Origin: Selaginella moellendorffii
Taxonomy: Eukaryota; Streptophyta; Lycopodiopsida; Selaginellales; Selaginellaceae
Assembly: GCF_000143415.4 (NCBI RefSeq)
Contig: NW_003314287.1
Location: 1,900,400 to 1,964,399, forward strand
Length of the DNA stretch: 64,000 nucleotides
Direction of reading: 5' to 3'
The position numbers and the translations under genes were made by a program. The notes under the pieces were generated by a model. It was not told the DNA's origin and ran no database searches. It saw only the letters and a list, made by a program, of their open reading frames with translations. This document shows, piece by piece, positions 11,000-21,069 of the stretch (within the stretch, counting starts at the first letter, position 1; each line of letters opens with the position of its first letter).

Positions 11000-11160
11000 T
11001 TTGCTGTGACAATTAATTACAAAAACATTAGTTGACCTTTACTCCTCATCTAATAGCCCTAATTTTGCAGAACCAGTAATGAAGATTGGAGTCACCCATT
11101 GACAATGCTTTACTAATATTGAACCACAACATTTATAATATTTTTGCAACAATTAGCATC

Positions 11161-11335
11161 TATGAGTGCATGGAATATGGAAAGGGAATATAGAAAATGT
11201 GCATATCAATTAACCCAAAAACCCTAGCTTATATATAAGAGTGAGTGGTTCAGATTAAAACCAATTCGATGGCTACCAAAATCCCATTACACTAATATTA
11301 GTATACGGCATCATAACTGTACACTTGGACCTCAC
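11161..11335 (-). repeat. Gypsy-A 3' LTR
   Basis: Matches 20219-20394 and the plus-strand LTR at 39505-39680 along its full length. The element-strand 5' end (TGTGAGGTCC) is at 11335. The purine tract that primes plus-strand synthesis lies just beyond it, at about 11340-11352. Confidence 0.85.
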
Positions 11336-11461
11336 ATCATCCCCTCTTCTTAGGATAATGGAAGACCATTAGGGTTTTTTTGTAGATGGGCTGGGATTTG
11401 GAAGAACATCAGGAGGAAGCATTGGTGGATCTGTAGGTGGTATTAGTTGTTTCTGAACCCT

Positions 11462-11806
11462 TTATATAAAGTGTTTCAATTGTTGCACATGCACAATTTT
11501 TGGAGGATCGGCCTGCTGAATGTCATGTCGAACCTCATAAACTTGTGATTTAACTTGCCATAACACCTGATATGGTCCTTTCCACTGAGCAAAAAGCCCC
11601 TTAGGTAAACCATGTACCGTAAGATGGGGAAAATGGATTAACATCATAACCACTTTGTACTCTGCAGGTGGACGATGATGGGAGTTGTAGCACTGTTGTT
11701 GTTCCACTTGTATGCGGCATAAGTGTTTGACAAACTCTACTTGGACCAGTGGAAGAATGCTTGCTAAATACTGATCCCATGACCTAGCATCAGTAGTTTG
11801 TGACAA
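11462..11806 (-). pseudogene. Gypsy-A integrase C-terminal fragment
   Basis: An open stretch of 114 residues contains the GPYQVLWQV...YEVRHDIQ pattern typical of the C-terminal part of Ty3/gypsy integrases, where the chain often ends in a host-target module. The frame is separated from the catalytic core by about 200 bp with stops, so it is non-functional. No chromodomain could be recognised after it. Confidence 0.7.
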
Positions 11807-12025
11807 TCATGAAAGTAAACCCAGCTCTATTGGTATTATTGGATTATGACCATATAAGAGTTTATATGGTGTAACATTAACAAAACTCTACACCTTTGTA
11901 ACATATGCATACCAAAAAGACGGCAAATAACTATCCCAATTAGAATACTAAAAGTTTATATACTTCGCAATCATTCTTTTGAATGTCCAAATAAGTCATT
12001 CCACTAAACCATATGACTGTGGATG

Positions 12026-12343
12026 TTAAGCACTTGTGAAAGTGTGGCGTATCCCCAATCGAAATGTCAAAACATGAAATGCCTTAGCCATAAATGCAGG
12101 ACCATTATCCGAAAGAATCCGCTCTAGACAAGAATGCTGAAACATCACTTGATTGAGGAAGTATCCAATAGTAGTTGTAGAGGCACTAGCAAGAGCACCA
12201 ACTTCCACCCAACAAGTCAAATAGTCAGAAGTAATAATAACATATTCATTGCCAACAGTTGATCGTGGAAAAGGTCCCATAGGATCAAACGCCACCAACT
12301 CAAATGGACGGGAAACTGCAATTGACGTCAAATGTCCTTCCAT
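12026..12343 (-). pseudogene. Gypsy-A integrase catalytic core fragment
   Basis: The frame includes FELVAFDPMGPFP, followed by YVIITSDYLTCWVE and RILSDNGPAFMAKAF. These match the first and second catalytic Asp blocks of the DDE integrase core. The zinc-binding H2C2 region, degenerate, follows in the 12350-12480 stretch. Stops before and after show the protein cannot be made whole. Confidence 0.78.
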
Positions 12344-12980
12344 GGCACAAGGGGAGTATTACGAGCTTGGCATCAAACGCAGCTATGCACATACCAGATA
12401 ACATCATGTTATATCTCTGGCTAATAGAAAGACTTGTGCAGCTTCTCGGTCACATGACAATGTCCCATATACCCACCTAGAATAGGAGAATCATGGTAGG
12501 CATGGAAAAACCATGGAATAAAGATGAAAGACACCACCAGTCATAAATGATCATTAGGATCCGTCCCCACAAAATAAAAAAGGTTGTCTTCAAGGTGATA
12601 TTAAGAATGTAAATACCAGAATGGCAAGTCATCAGCAAGTGATGTAGAATTCTCAAACCCATCTCAAAGCCTTCAAATCCACAACTCAATCTTTTTAGCC
12701 TTGCAAACCTCATCAAGAGAAAGTAGATATTACTTTGCATCTTATGGACACTGAATGTCAAATACAACAACCATTGACAACATAGAATCCTTATTTAGAA
12801 AATCTATAGATGCTGGAATAACAAACTCGTTAGAAATATGAGAATAAAGTGAAAAAGGAAAAGGAGCTCGAAAAAGGGCATCAACGAATTCCCTGGGTGG
12901 TGAACAACATCAAAATCACATATTTAAAGTTTTAAAGCCCACCGAGCAATCAACTAAGTTTTTCCGTTTCAATAATAAGT

Positions 12981-13229
12981 TGTCAAGAATCCCCCAATTC
13001 TTGCCACATTCCTGACTCTCTCCTGATTCCTAACCTGTAGACCACATTCCTGATTCTCGAGACACTTCGCTATTCCTAACTCTCTGATTTCCCGTACGAT
13101 TCCTGAGTCTCGAGCCACATTCCTAATGATGATGTGGCACCTCCTCGACCTCAGCTATATTTAGGCCACTTTTTCATTCCCACTAGTTTTTCTTTTTGTC
13201 TTATGCATTTTCTAGTCTTGATCTTGACA
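12981..13229 (+). repeat. Gypsy-B 5' LTR
   Basis: The 249 bp unit is bounded by a perfect 8 bp inverted repeat TGTCAAGA...TCTTGACA. It contains a degenerate internal repeat of the type 'acattcctgactctc/gattcctaac'. No second copy is present in the window. Confidence 0.75.
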
Positions 13230-13329
13230 ATTTGATTCAGATTGTGTTTTTTTCGTTTTTTGCTTTAGCTCATTTTGATTGTTTGATTGCCTTTGCCTTT
13301 TTTCCCCCTTTTTCTTTCTTCTTTGCCGA

Positions 13330-14009
13330 TGGAGTCTCCAAGCCATCCTAATTTCTTTGCCGAAGTCCTTGCAAAAATCTAGTCTAAGAATATTGAGCTG
13401 AAGGCAACCCTTCTTTGCATGCAGCAGGAGCTTGCTTCACTTTCAGCTCAAGGATCCAGCAAAGTTCCTGAACTGAAGGTGAGTTTCCTGGCGAAATTTT
13501 CAGGCAAGCGTTCGGAGCTTCGCGGATTCCTGAACTAGATGGAGCTGATCTTCGCACTTCAACATCGGTAGTACCCTACTCCCGAGTCTCAAATCGGTGC
13601 GATTGGGATGTTGCTCGAAGGTGCAGCTTTGTCATGGTTTTCTCCTCTCCTGGAGAAGAGCATGAAAGGGGTCGTGGTTCTAGAGCTGATGGATCTTCAA
13701 TTGTTCAAAGAGAAGTTCGAAGCATGTTTTGGTGAGATGGATTGGGTTTAGGCTGCCACCACAAAAATGAGACGTCTCTCTCAGTGGTTTTGTCCTACCT
13801 CAATCTATGCTGTAGAGTTTCAACTCCTTGCCTTGGACACTCAGTGGGATTGATCAATTTTGTTTTAGCCTCAACAACAGTGTCAAGGATTTGTTGCTCA
13901 CTATGGAGGATCCCATGGACCTGTCAGACGCTATCAACAAAGCTGTTCGATGCGACAATTGTTTCTTTGAACGTCGTCAGGAAAGTCGCCACGCCGCCAT
14001 TGTCCCGTC
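13330..14009 (+). pseudogene. Gypsy-B gag remnant
   Basis: The frame opens MESPSHPNFFAEVLAK and continues through KFSGKRSELRGFLN and GMLLEGAALSWFSPL, a gag capsid pattern seen in Ty3/gypsy elements. It has several stops and at least one frame change after about 13750. A TRIM-like solo terminal repeat (14010-14171) splits its 3' part. Confidence 0.7.
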
Positions 14010-14171
14010 TGTAGCGCATGTGATCATGGGATGAGATTTGGATATACTGTCACCGTGGATCCTTGGAACCTTGGGGGATAAATGGGGATAAAATAGCCAC
14101 TAAGGGCTCTCTCATCAAGCAATTGCCCCTTTTCCAGTTGGCTTAAGGGGAGAGAGATAAGGTGCGCTACA
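14010..14171 (+). mobile_element. TRIM-like family 2: 162 bp solo terminal repeat
   Basis: The unit starts TGTAGCGCA and ends TGCGCTACA, a perfect 9 bp inverted repeat, and is flanked by the 5 bp direct repeat CCGTC. It sits within the Gypsy-B gag. It matches both terminal units of 17596-18077 along its length (ggataaatggggataaaatagcca and caagcaattgccccttttc). TG...CA ends with a 5 bp TSD suit a solo LTR better than a classical MITE. Confidence 0.72.
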
Positions 14172-14464
14172 CCGTCCCAGACTCAAGAATCCCAGCTTGA
14201 GTCTTCGGGGCATACTCCTGAACCTACTGTTCTGGTCCCGATGGATATTTCTGGTACTCCCCGACTCATCAAAGGGAAGTTGAGTCCTGCTGAGAAGCAA
14301 TGTGGAATATCTCATAATCTTTACCTCTACTGTGCTGATCCTAATCACAAAACAGCTGTGTGTCCCAAGAAGCCTCCCCGACTGCTTAAATTCACTCTAC
14401 CTCAAAGTCCACCTCTATTGCAATGGGGAAATGACCTTGTCCAAATAGAGTAAGAGATGTCTGT

Positions 14465-17350
14465 TTGGACTCCCTAAATAAAAATCACTTTTCTTCTTTA
14501 TCAAGCTCCTCACCACCTTTCATCAAAGCCACCACCAATTCCCGCAACTTCTGCATCCCATGTCTCCTTTCTTTCACTGGACAATCAGGACTCAAAGCTC
14601 TGGCATTACTGGACTTGGGTGCAACTTCCTGCATCATGGACACGGACTTTGCTGCCTGACATGACATTCCTCTTTCTCCTACCGTACGGGATATGAGGGT
14701 TGAAGGCATCGGCGGGCATTTTGTGTTTCCATCTTCTGGAGTTAGGGAAATGTTGCCCATTCGAGTACACATCGGGTCCATTGTCACCAATATCACCTTC
14801 AATATCATCAACAGCAAGTCCTCCTTTGTGGTGCTCGGCCTTCCTTGGTTCCAACTACATCAGCCTCGGATCTGTTGGAAGGAATTACAACTTGTCTCTC
14901 CCACATCACCATCTCCTATGGCTTCCCCTATTGTTTATCGAGTCCGAATCAGGAAAAGTTCCCTAAACTCAAATCAGGGTTCTGTTTTTGACTCTACGAA
15001 GTTTTCACCCTCTTCATTTTCCTCTCTTCCATCTTACACTGAACAGTATCTTCGTCTCATCATTCCATTTAGTCGTATGCCTCCTCCTATCTTCACAATC
15101 ACTATGAAAGAACTCCTTCATGACGAACCTATTTTCCTTTTTGCTTTACATGTTTCTCCTGTCAGTCTTCCTGAGAAGTATCATGATTTTAGGGATGTGT
15201 TTGACAAGAAAAAAGCTAGTGTACTGCCTGTTCATTGGCCTTATAACTGTCCTATTGATTTACAGGAAGGAGTGTCACCTCCATGGGGGCCTATCTACGG
15301 GTTATCCCCATCCGAGCTTAAGGCCCTTAAAGAATACGTGGATGAGAACCTTGCCTCGGGGTACATTCAGCATTTATAGTCCTCGGCTGGAGCGTCTATC
15401 TTCTTTGTCAAGAAGAAGGATGGGAGTTTGCGGCTAGTCATCGACTACCGAGGTTTGAACAAGGTGATTGTTCAGAACTGTTATCTGCTGCCCCTGATCT
15501 TGGACCTGTTGGAACGCCTCGGCGGTGCCCGCTTCTTCACCAAGATCGACCTCCATGGAGCATACAACCTGATTCAGATCCGGCCTGGTGATGAATAGAA
15601 GACTGTGTTCCAAACCTGCTATGGCCACTTCGAGTACACTGTCATGCCATTTGGCTTGACAAATGCTCTAGCAATTTTCCAACACATGGTGAACGGCGTC
15701 TTTCAGGAGTTTCTTGATCAGATGGTGATCGTCTACCTCGATGACATCCTCATCTACTCAAAAACTCAGGAGGAGCACGACGAGCATGTGCGCAAGGTGC
15801 TGGCGAAGCTGCGGGAACATGGCTTATATGCGAAGCTTGAGAAATGTTCCTTCGATCAGGAGTCTATAGAGTTCCTTGGGTACATTGTCACTCTTGAGGG
15901 TATCACAATGGATCCTGCCAAAGTCAAGACTATTCTTGAATGGGAGCCTCCACAATCAATGTCGGATGTTCAAGTTTTCCTTGGCTTCACCAACTTCTAC
16001 CGCAAATTCATTGATCACTACTCTGACATTGTCCTTCCTCTCATGCATCTCACTCACAAGGATGTTCCCTTCTTTTGGTCTGCTGCTACCCAACAAGCCT
16101 TCGACACACTCAAGGCGGCCTTCAGTTATGCTCTCGTCTTGCTCCACGCTAATCCCTCACAACCTTTCTTCATCAAGGCTAACGCCTCCGACTTTGCCAT
16201 CGGTGCTGTGCTGTCTTAACTCGAAGCGGATCAAGAATTTCATCCGGTCACTTTCCATTCTCGGAAATTCCAGCTTGCGGAGATCAATTACAAAATCCAC
16301 GATAAGGAGCTCTTTGCCATTGTGGATTCCTTTGGAAAGTGGTGTTGTTTCTTGGAGGGGGTGGGCCATCAAACAACGGTTTGGACGGATCACAAAAATC
16401 TCGAGTACTTTGCCACTTCCCAAGTTTTGAGCCGTTGTCAAGCAAGATGGGCACAATTCCTAAGTCGGTTTGACTTTGTTATCAAATACAGACTTGGAAA
16501 GCTTCAAGGCCTTTCTGATGCTCTTTCAAGGCACTCCTATCTCAGTCTCAGGCCTGATAGTCCTACCTTCGATCAATAGGATCAAGTTATCCTCGGTCTT
16601 GATCAGCTTCAAGTTATGGCAATTTCCTTGGCCCCTCAAGACTCCTCCTTGATAGATGTGATCACTAATGATCTTCAATCTGATGACCTCGCTAGTGACA
16701 TTTTCCCCCATCTTTAGGCTGGACACCCAGTGACTCTCGACTACCAGCGATTTGACGAGTTCGAGTACTTAGATGGCTTGTTGTACCGTGGGGAGTAACT
16801 TTACATTCCTGAAGGTGATGCTCGAAGGTTGGTCCTGATGGCGTGCCACGATAGCCCGACTGCTAGTCACTTTGGCATTGCGAAAACCTATGAGCTAATT
16901 GCACGGGACTTTTGGTGGCCTCACATGGACGACTACATTAAAGCTTTTGTTACCTCCTGTGACACTTGCGCTTGGAATAAGGTACCTCGCCACCTTCCTT
17001 TAGGTTTGCTTCATTCCCTCCCAGTCCCTTCAGGTCCTTGGGAATCCATCTTCATGGATTTCTTGAGTGATCTTCGGAGTTCTGAAGGCTTCAATAACAT
17101 TTTAGTTGTGGTGGATCGCTTCACAAAGATGGCGCACTTCCTGCCGTGTACCAAGGAGTTTTCGGGCAAGGACATGGCAAAATTGGTATTCAGGGAAATT
17201 TTCCGACTTCATGGGATTCTTGCAAATGTGGTTTCGGATCGGGGACCTCAGTTTATCTCTCATTTCTAGCAATGGTTTTTGCAGCTGCTTGGAGTGAAGG
17301 CCAACCTCTCTTCGGCGTATCATCCTTAAACTGATAGACAGTCCGAGTGA
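14465..17350 (+). pseudogene. Gypsy-B pol remnant (PR-RT-RNase H-INT)
   Basis: Joined fragments follow in this order: protease (LALLDLGATS); the RT fingers ([18 protein letters not shown]); the RT active site YLDD at 15734-15745; RNase H (FFIKANASDFAIGAVLS and TVWTDHKNLEYF); the integrase zinc region (CHDSPTASHFGIAKT...CDTCAWNK); and the core (FMDFLSDL, VVSDRGPQFIS). Single stops interrupt it at about 15378, 15597, 16217 and 16577, among others, while the frame is otherwise well kept. That suggests a fairly young inactivation, mostly by point mutation. Confidence 0.88.
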
Positions 17351-17399
17351 ACAATTCAGACGTTGGAACAATTCCTGAGGTGTTTCATCAACTATCACA

Positions 17400-18480
17400 G
17401 ACATGTTCCTCCCATGTCCCTTCCGAGTGGATCAAAATATCATCAATGAAGTCAATAGTCACATTTGGCATATCGCAAAGAACTTCATCCATCATCCATA
17501 AGAAAGTTGTTATAGCATTGTTCAAACCAAATGGCATCACCAAAAACTTGTATAAACTAAACGGTGTACGAAAAGTAGTCTTAGGAATATTTTCTTGTAG
17601 TGCATGTGATTATAGGATAAGATTTACATATGCTATCACTATGGATCCTTGGAACCTTGGAAGATAAATGGGGATAAAATAGCCATTAAGGGCTCTCTCA
17701 TCAAGCAATTGCCCCTTTTCTAGTTGGCTTAAAGAGAGAAAGATAGAGTGCGTTACATGTGGCAAATGGCATAGGTTTGATTCCCATTGATTAATGGCTA
17801 CTTAAAAATATAATATACCTTTGAGTAAAGTATATTTCTACCCCTAAATTTGAAATCGTATGTATTGGGCATCTATGTGTATGTCCTTTCTCTTTGTGAA
17901 GCATCCACAGATGAAGGTATCCATCGTGATCATGGGATAAGATTTGGATATACTGTCACTATAGATTCTTGGAACATTAGGGGATAAATGGGGATAAAAT
18001 AGCCATTGACGGCTTTTTTATTAAGTAATTGCCCCTTTTCCAATTGGCTTAAGGGGAGAGAGATAGGGTGCACTACATTTCTTCAACCATCGGTACTTGT
18101 CAATACCCAAAAGCAAGATTTAGCTTGGTGAACCAACAACTTCTCCCCAGAAGATCCAAGAGATCAATAATGTGAGGAAGAGGGTACACATCCGGGATCA
18201 TCACTTTGTTTAATAAACAATAGTCAATGCAGAAACAAATACTCCCATCAAGCTTCATCACAAGATCAGGTTTACATGCTTAAGGACTCCATGACTTTCG
18301 AATAACACCCTTTTCTAACATCTCTTTGACGTTTGCACGTAAAATCTTGATCTCTTTGGGTGATTGACGACAAACAAGAACCTTGATTGGACGAGCATCC
18401 CCGGCTGGAATCGGATGATATGTGGCAATCTTGGCCCCAGATGATAGGTCAAATTTAAAGAGATCAGCATACTCCTTCAT
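17400..18480 (-). pseudogene. Gypsy-A RT fragments split by a TRIM-like insertion
   Basis: On the minus strand the N-terminal RT part (SPKEIKILRANVKEMLEKGV, 18280-18480) is followed by the middle part at 18080-18240 and then, after the insertion at 17596-18077, by the active-site block TIDFIDDILIHSEGT near 17420-17450. Sequences either side of the insertion join in frame with the homologous RT at 52700-52760. The RT then ends at the Gypsy-B junction. Confidence 0.75.
17596..18077 (+). mobile_element. TRIM-like family 2: paired 162 bp terminal repeats with 158 bp interior
   Basis: Left repeat 17596-17757, interior 17758-17915, right repeat about 17916-18077. The outer ends are TGTAGTGCA...TGCACTACA, and the flanks carry the direct repeat TTTCT (17591-17595 and 18078-18082). 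The interior begins with 'ggcaaatggcataggtttgattccc', in which ggtttgattcc resembles a tRNA B box. I do not claim a functional promoter. No open frame of note is present, so this would be non-autonomous. Confidence 0.68.
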
Positions 18481-18489
18481 GAGCTGGTC

Positions 18490-20218
18490 AACTATTGCAA
18501 CACAAAGATTGTCAAAGGGATTGGAAAAGGGAAGAGCATAACAAGATGGAAATATAGGAGAAAGTAGTGGGGAGACAAAAGTAATGGAAGCAGAAATAAA
18601 AGCAAAAAGACAAAGAGAAATGAAAGTGAGAGGAATGGATAAAATATAAGGAAATATGAAATAAGGGGGAGAAGCCTCAAAATCATATTTAACATGCTTG
18701 CATTATAACCAATCCATACCAAGTATGAGGTCAAAAGCTTGACTCAGCACCACCCACAATAACTGCAACCCAATCTCAAGATTACCCACATGCACAACTA
18801 AGTCTATCTCATCCCATACACATGTGTATGGCCATTTGCCATAAAGAATGAAAATTGGCTCCACTACGTAGACGGCAACGTGTGGTAATAGTTTGAGAAA
18901 TAGAAGATAAATTCGAACCTATATCAACCAACATAGAGAGAATAAAAGGAAACCTCTTACTATAAAAACGAGCTTGGAAAGTAAATACTAGATGAACTAA
19001 TGTGAAATAAACCCCTTAATGATACTCCCGAAAGAAATATGAAAGGGTCATTGACTTATTCACGCAAGGTCCCTCCATTACTTATGCGATTCTTCATTTC
19101 CCGGATGCATCTCGGTGTCCAGACTTTCCACTATAGCAGCACCAACAGGACGTTGTTGATGCCAAGGTCTCCACCCAGGAAATGGAGGTCGCCAATCCGG
19201 AAAACACCGATAACGTTGATAAGTGTGACCAACTTCATCACATGCCTAACAGCGAACATCACGGCCACGACTATGTCCTCACCCTTGTCCTTGGACTCGA
19301 GCAGCAACAGCATCAACCTCCATTGGAACAGGACCATCGCCCACAGGAAGTGGAGTCGAAGAACGTGCAGCCAAACGTGGAAGAGACAATGTCTTATAAT
19401 GTTGTGCCAAGTGAAGAACATTATTAAGGGTGGCTAGAGCAAGTGCATGCACAAGTTCAACAAGATCTTGGTAAAGTGCTGGCCACAACATTCCTATCTT
19501 GATCCATTCAAACATATTTGGTTTCGCACGAATCAAGAGGCTTCAGAAACGAATGCCAAATTGCATCACCGACTTAGATAGCCTTTGACAAAGATGATGT
19601 AATTGTTGGAAGGCATCATCACAATTGTCAGCATGTTCAAATGTGCATTTGAAGATGTCTGGGAAACACTCCAGTCCAAACACTCCAACACTACAGCACT
19701 ATCTCTTAGAGACACATAGGAAACTCATAAAAACTTTAAGCATTATCCTAAGAATAATATGTGGCAATCACTGTGAAGTGATCGAACCAATAATACATAT
19801 CATCCCTAAGATTTCGACGAAAGAACTCTGGCCGAACGTGAGGATTGGCACAAAGAGCAAGAGGAGCTGTACCATGTGCCATAAATACCGCCATCAACTG
19901 AGTTTAGTTATTCAATTGCAATTGCATAGCATTAATCAATTGCACCAACTATTGCTCTAGAGTCAAAGGAGGAGGAGTGCTTTGCTATGAAAATGAATGA
20001 AAGGAAAGAGCAAAAGAAGATAAATGAAAAAAAAAAGCTAGAAGGAAAGGGAGATTTAGACAATAAAGTTAAATCTAAACCAAAATCCTGAAAAGATAGA
20101 ACAAAAGAAAGGAAATGGAAAAAGCTAAATCTAGACGATTCAAAAGTTAGATTTAAACCAAAATCCTAAACCTAAGCACTTCTTAGGGACAATCAAAGGT
20201 GCCCCTCACCTCCACCAA
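18490..20218 (-). pseudogene. Gypsy-A gag and protease remnant
   Basis: The minus strand carries gag (EWIKIGMLWPALYQDLVELV and PVPMEVDAVAARVQ at 19279-19536) with a degenerate zinc knuckle (ACDEVGHTYQRY), the PR/spacer region (about 18490-19030), and leader sequence next to the 5' LTR. The same frames are better preserved on the plus strand at 40020-41690. Stops and frameshifts are frequent. Confidence 0.72.
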
Positions 20219-20394
20219 TGTGAGTGTATGGAATATAAAAAGGGAATATAGAAAATATGCATATCAATTAACCCAAAAACCCTAGTTTATATACAAGAGC
20301 AAGTGGTTTGGATTAAAACCAATTTGACAACTACTAAAATCCCACTATGCTAATATTAGTATATGGCATCGTAATTGTACACTTGGACCTCACA
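20219..20394 (-). repeat. Gypsy-A 5' LTR
   Basis: Starts TGTGAGTG and ends CCTCACA on the plus strand. It is followed directly by 'catcctttatat', the resumed host sequence. It differs from the left LTR at a modest number of sites, so the insertion is not very recent. Confidence 0.85.
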
Positions 20395-21069
20395 CATCCT
20401 TTATATAATCAATATCTTAACTATTGTAAATATAACAACAAATATTTTGCAACAATTAACATCCTTTATAATAATTTTGTTGACCATCATATCTTCTTTA
20501 TATATATATATATATATATATAAAAAGTGTTAACTCAAAAAGATGTCTAGATATAAATATGCTTTTGTATTTACAAAAACCAAGATGTTTTTGATAAATA
20601 TTGATATGGCATATTAGGATATCCAGATATTAATATAGTGCTATAGTGCTATATACATTACACATACTTATTAAGTTGAAATTATTATTTGTATATTGTG
20701 AACATCAGTGGTAATTTCTAATCATATTGTGAAGTAGCATAATTTCCAGCAACAAAAGTGATATGTGAAGCACCAAATGCTATTATTATTGTAATTGTTT
20801 TCTAAAATTCTACCCAATTCACCTCTTATAGTAGCTCCTTTCTTTGTACTATCTACAATATTCATAGACAAAAGAATGTTCAGTTGTTCAATCAAAATAT
20901 TTATTGTAATAATTGTTTTTGTTCCATCCTTATTTATTAGTTTTGCTTGACCATCTTACTTTTGCTTGCAAGTATGCCATTTGGAATAGCTACAACCATA
21001 CTATTAATTGCATTAAAAAGTAAATGACGGTGTTGAGTTAAATTTTTAATTTTATCTTTGTAAAAATTA
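20395..21069. repeat. Host flank of the Gypsy-A insertion, duplicated at 38903-39469
   Basis: AT-rich sequence that resumes the segmental duplicate right after the LTR. It matches 38903-39469 with small indels, for example in 'gatatggcatattaggatatccagatattaatatagtgctata'. A (TA)n run sits at 20501-20522. The similarity ends at about 21027/39469, where different Gypsy-A fragments start in each copy. No gene is seen. Confidence 0.7.

Larger units (their letters stand above)
12981..17400 (+). mobile_element. Gypsy-B: nested Ty3/gypsy element, 3' LTR missing
   Basis: This element lies in opposite orientation inside Gypsy-A. Its 5' LTR (12981-13229) starts TGTCAAGA and ends TCTTGACA. Then come gag (about 13330-14030), protease (DLGAT in place of DSGAT, about 14620), RT, RNase H and integrase. 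The integrase is cut at about 17400, where Gypsy-A minus-strand RT sequence resumes at once, so the 3' end and 3' LTR are gone. The part of Gypsy-A between its RT active site and RNase H, about 600 bp, is also missing, so the junction formed with a deletion. In-frame stops at several points show it is dead. Confidence 0.85.
11161..20394 (-). mobile_element. Gypsy-A: LTR retrotransposon with both LTRs, interrupted and decayed
   Basis: LTRs lie at 11161-11335 and 20219-20394, about 176 bp each. On the element's strand they run TGTGAGGTCC...CACTCACA; the outer end of the left copy is mutated to TATGAG. On the minus strand the order is 5' LTR, leader (ttggtggaggtgagg at the PBS position), gag with a zinc-knuckle region (about 19040-20000), protease and start of RT (18100-18480), RT active site FIDD (about 17430), integrase core with a conserved DNG-type Asp (12026-12343) and integrase C-terminus (11462-11806). 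Then comes a purine tract (aagaagagggga) next to the 3' LTR. This is the Ty3/gypsy order. Every domain carries stops or frameshifts. The element is broken by a second gypsy (12981-17400) and a TRIM-like insertion (17596-18077). A 4 bp TSD (CATC) flanks it, and the empty site is preserved at 38890-38913. Confidence 0.88.

Noticed and set aside
13330-17350. Possibility that Gypsy-B is still active
   Set aside because: Several in-frame stops in RT and RNase H, a changed protease motif and the loss of the 3' LTR rule it out.
17758-17795. tRNA-like B box (ggtttgattccc) suggesting a SINE
   Set aside because: No matching A box at proper spacing, no tRNA fold and no A-rich tail; the terminal repeats explain the unit better.
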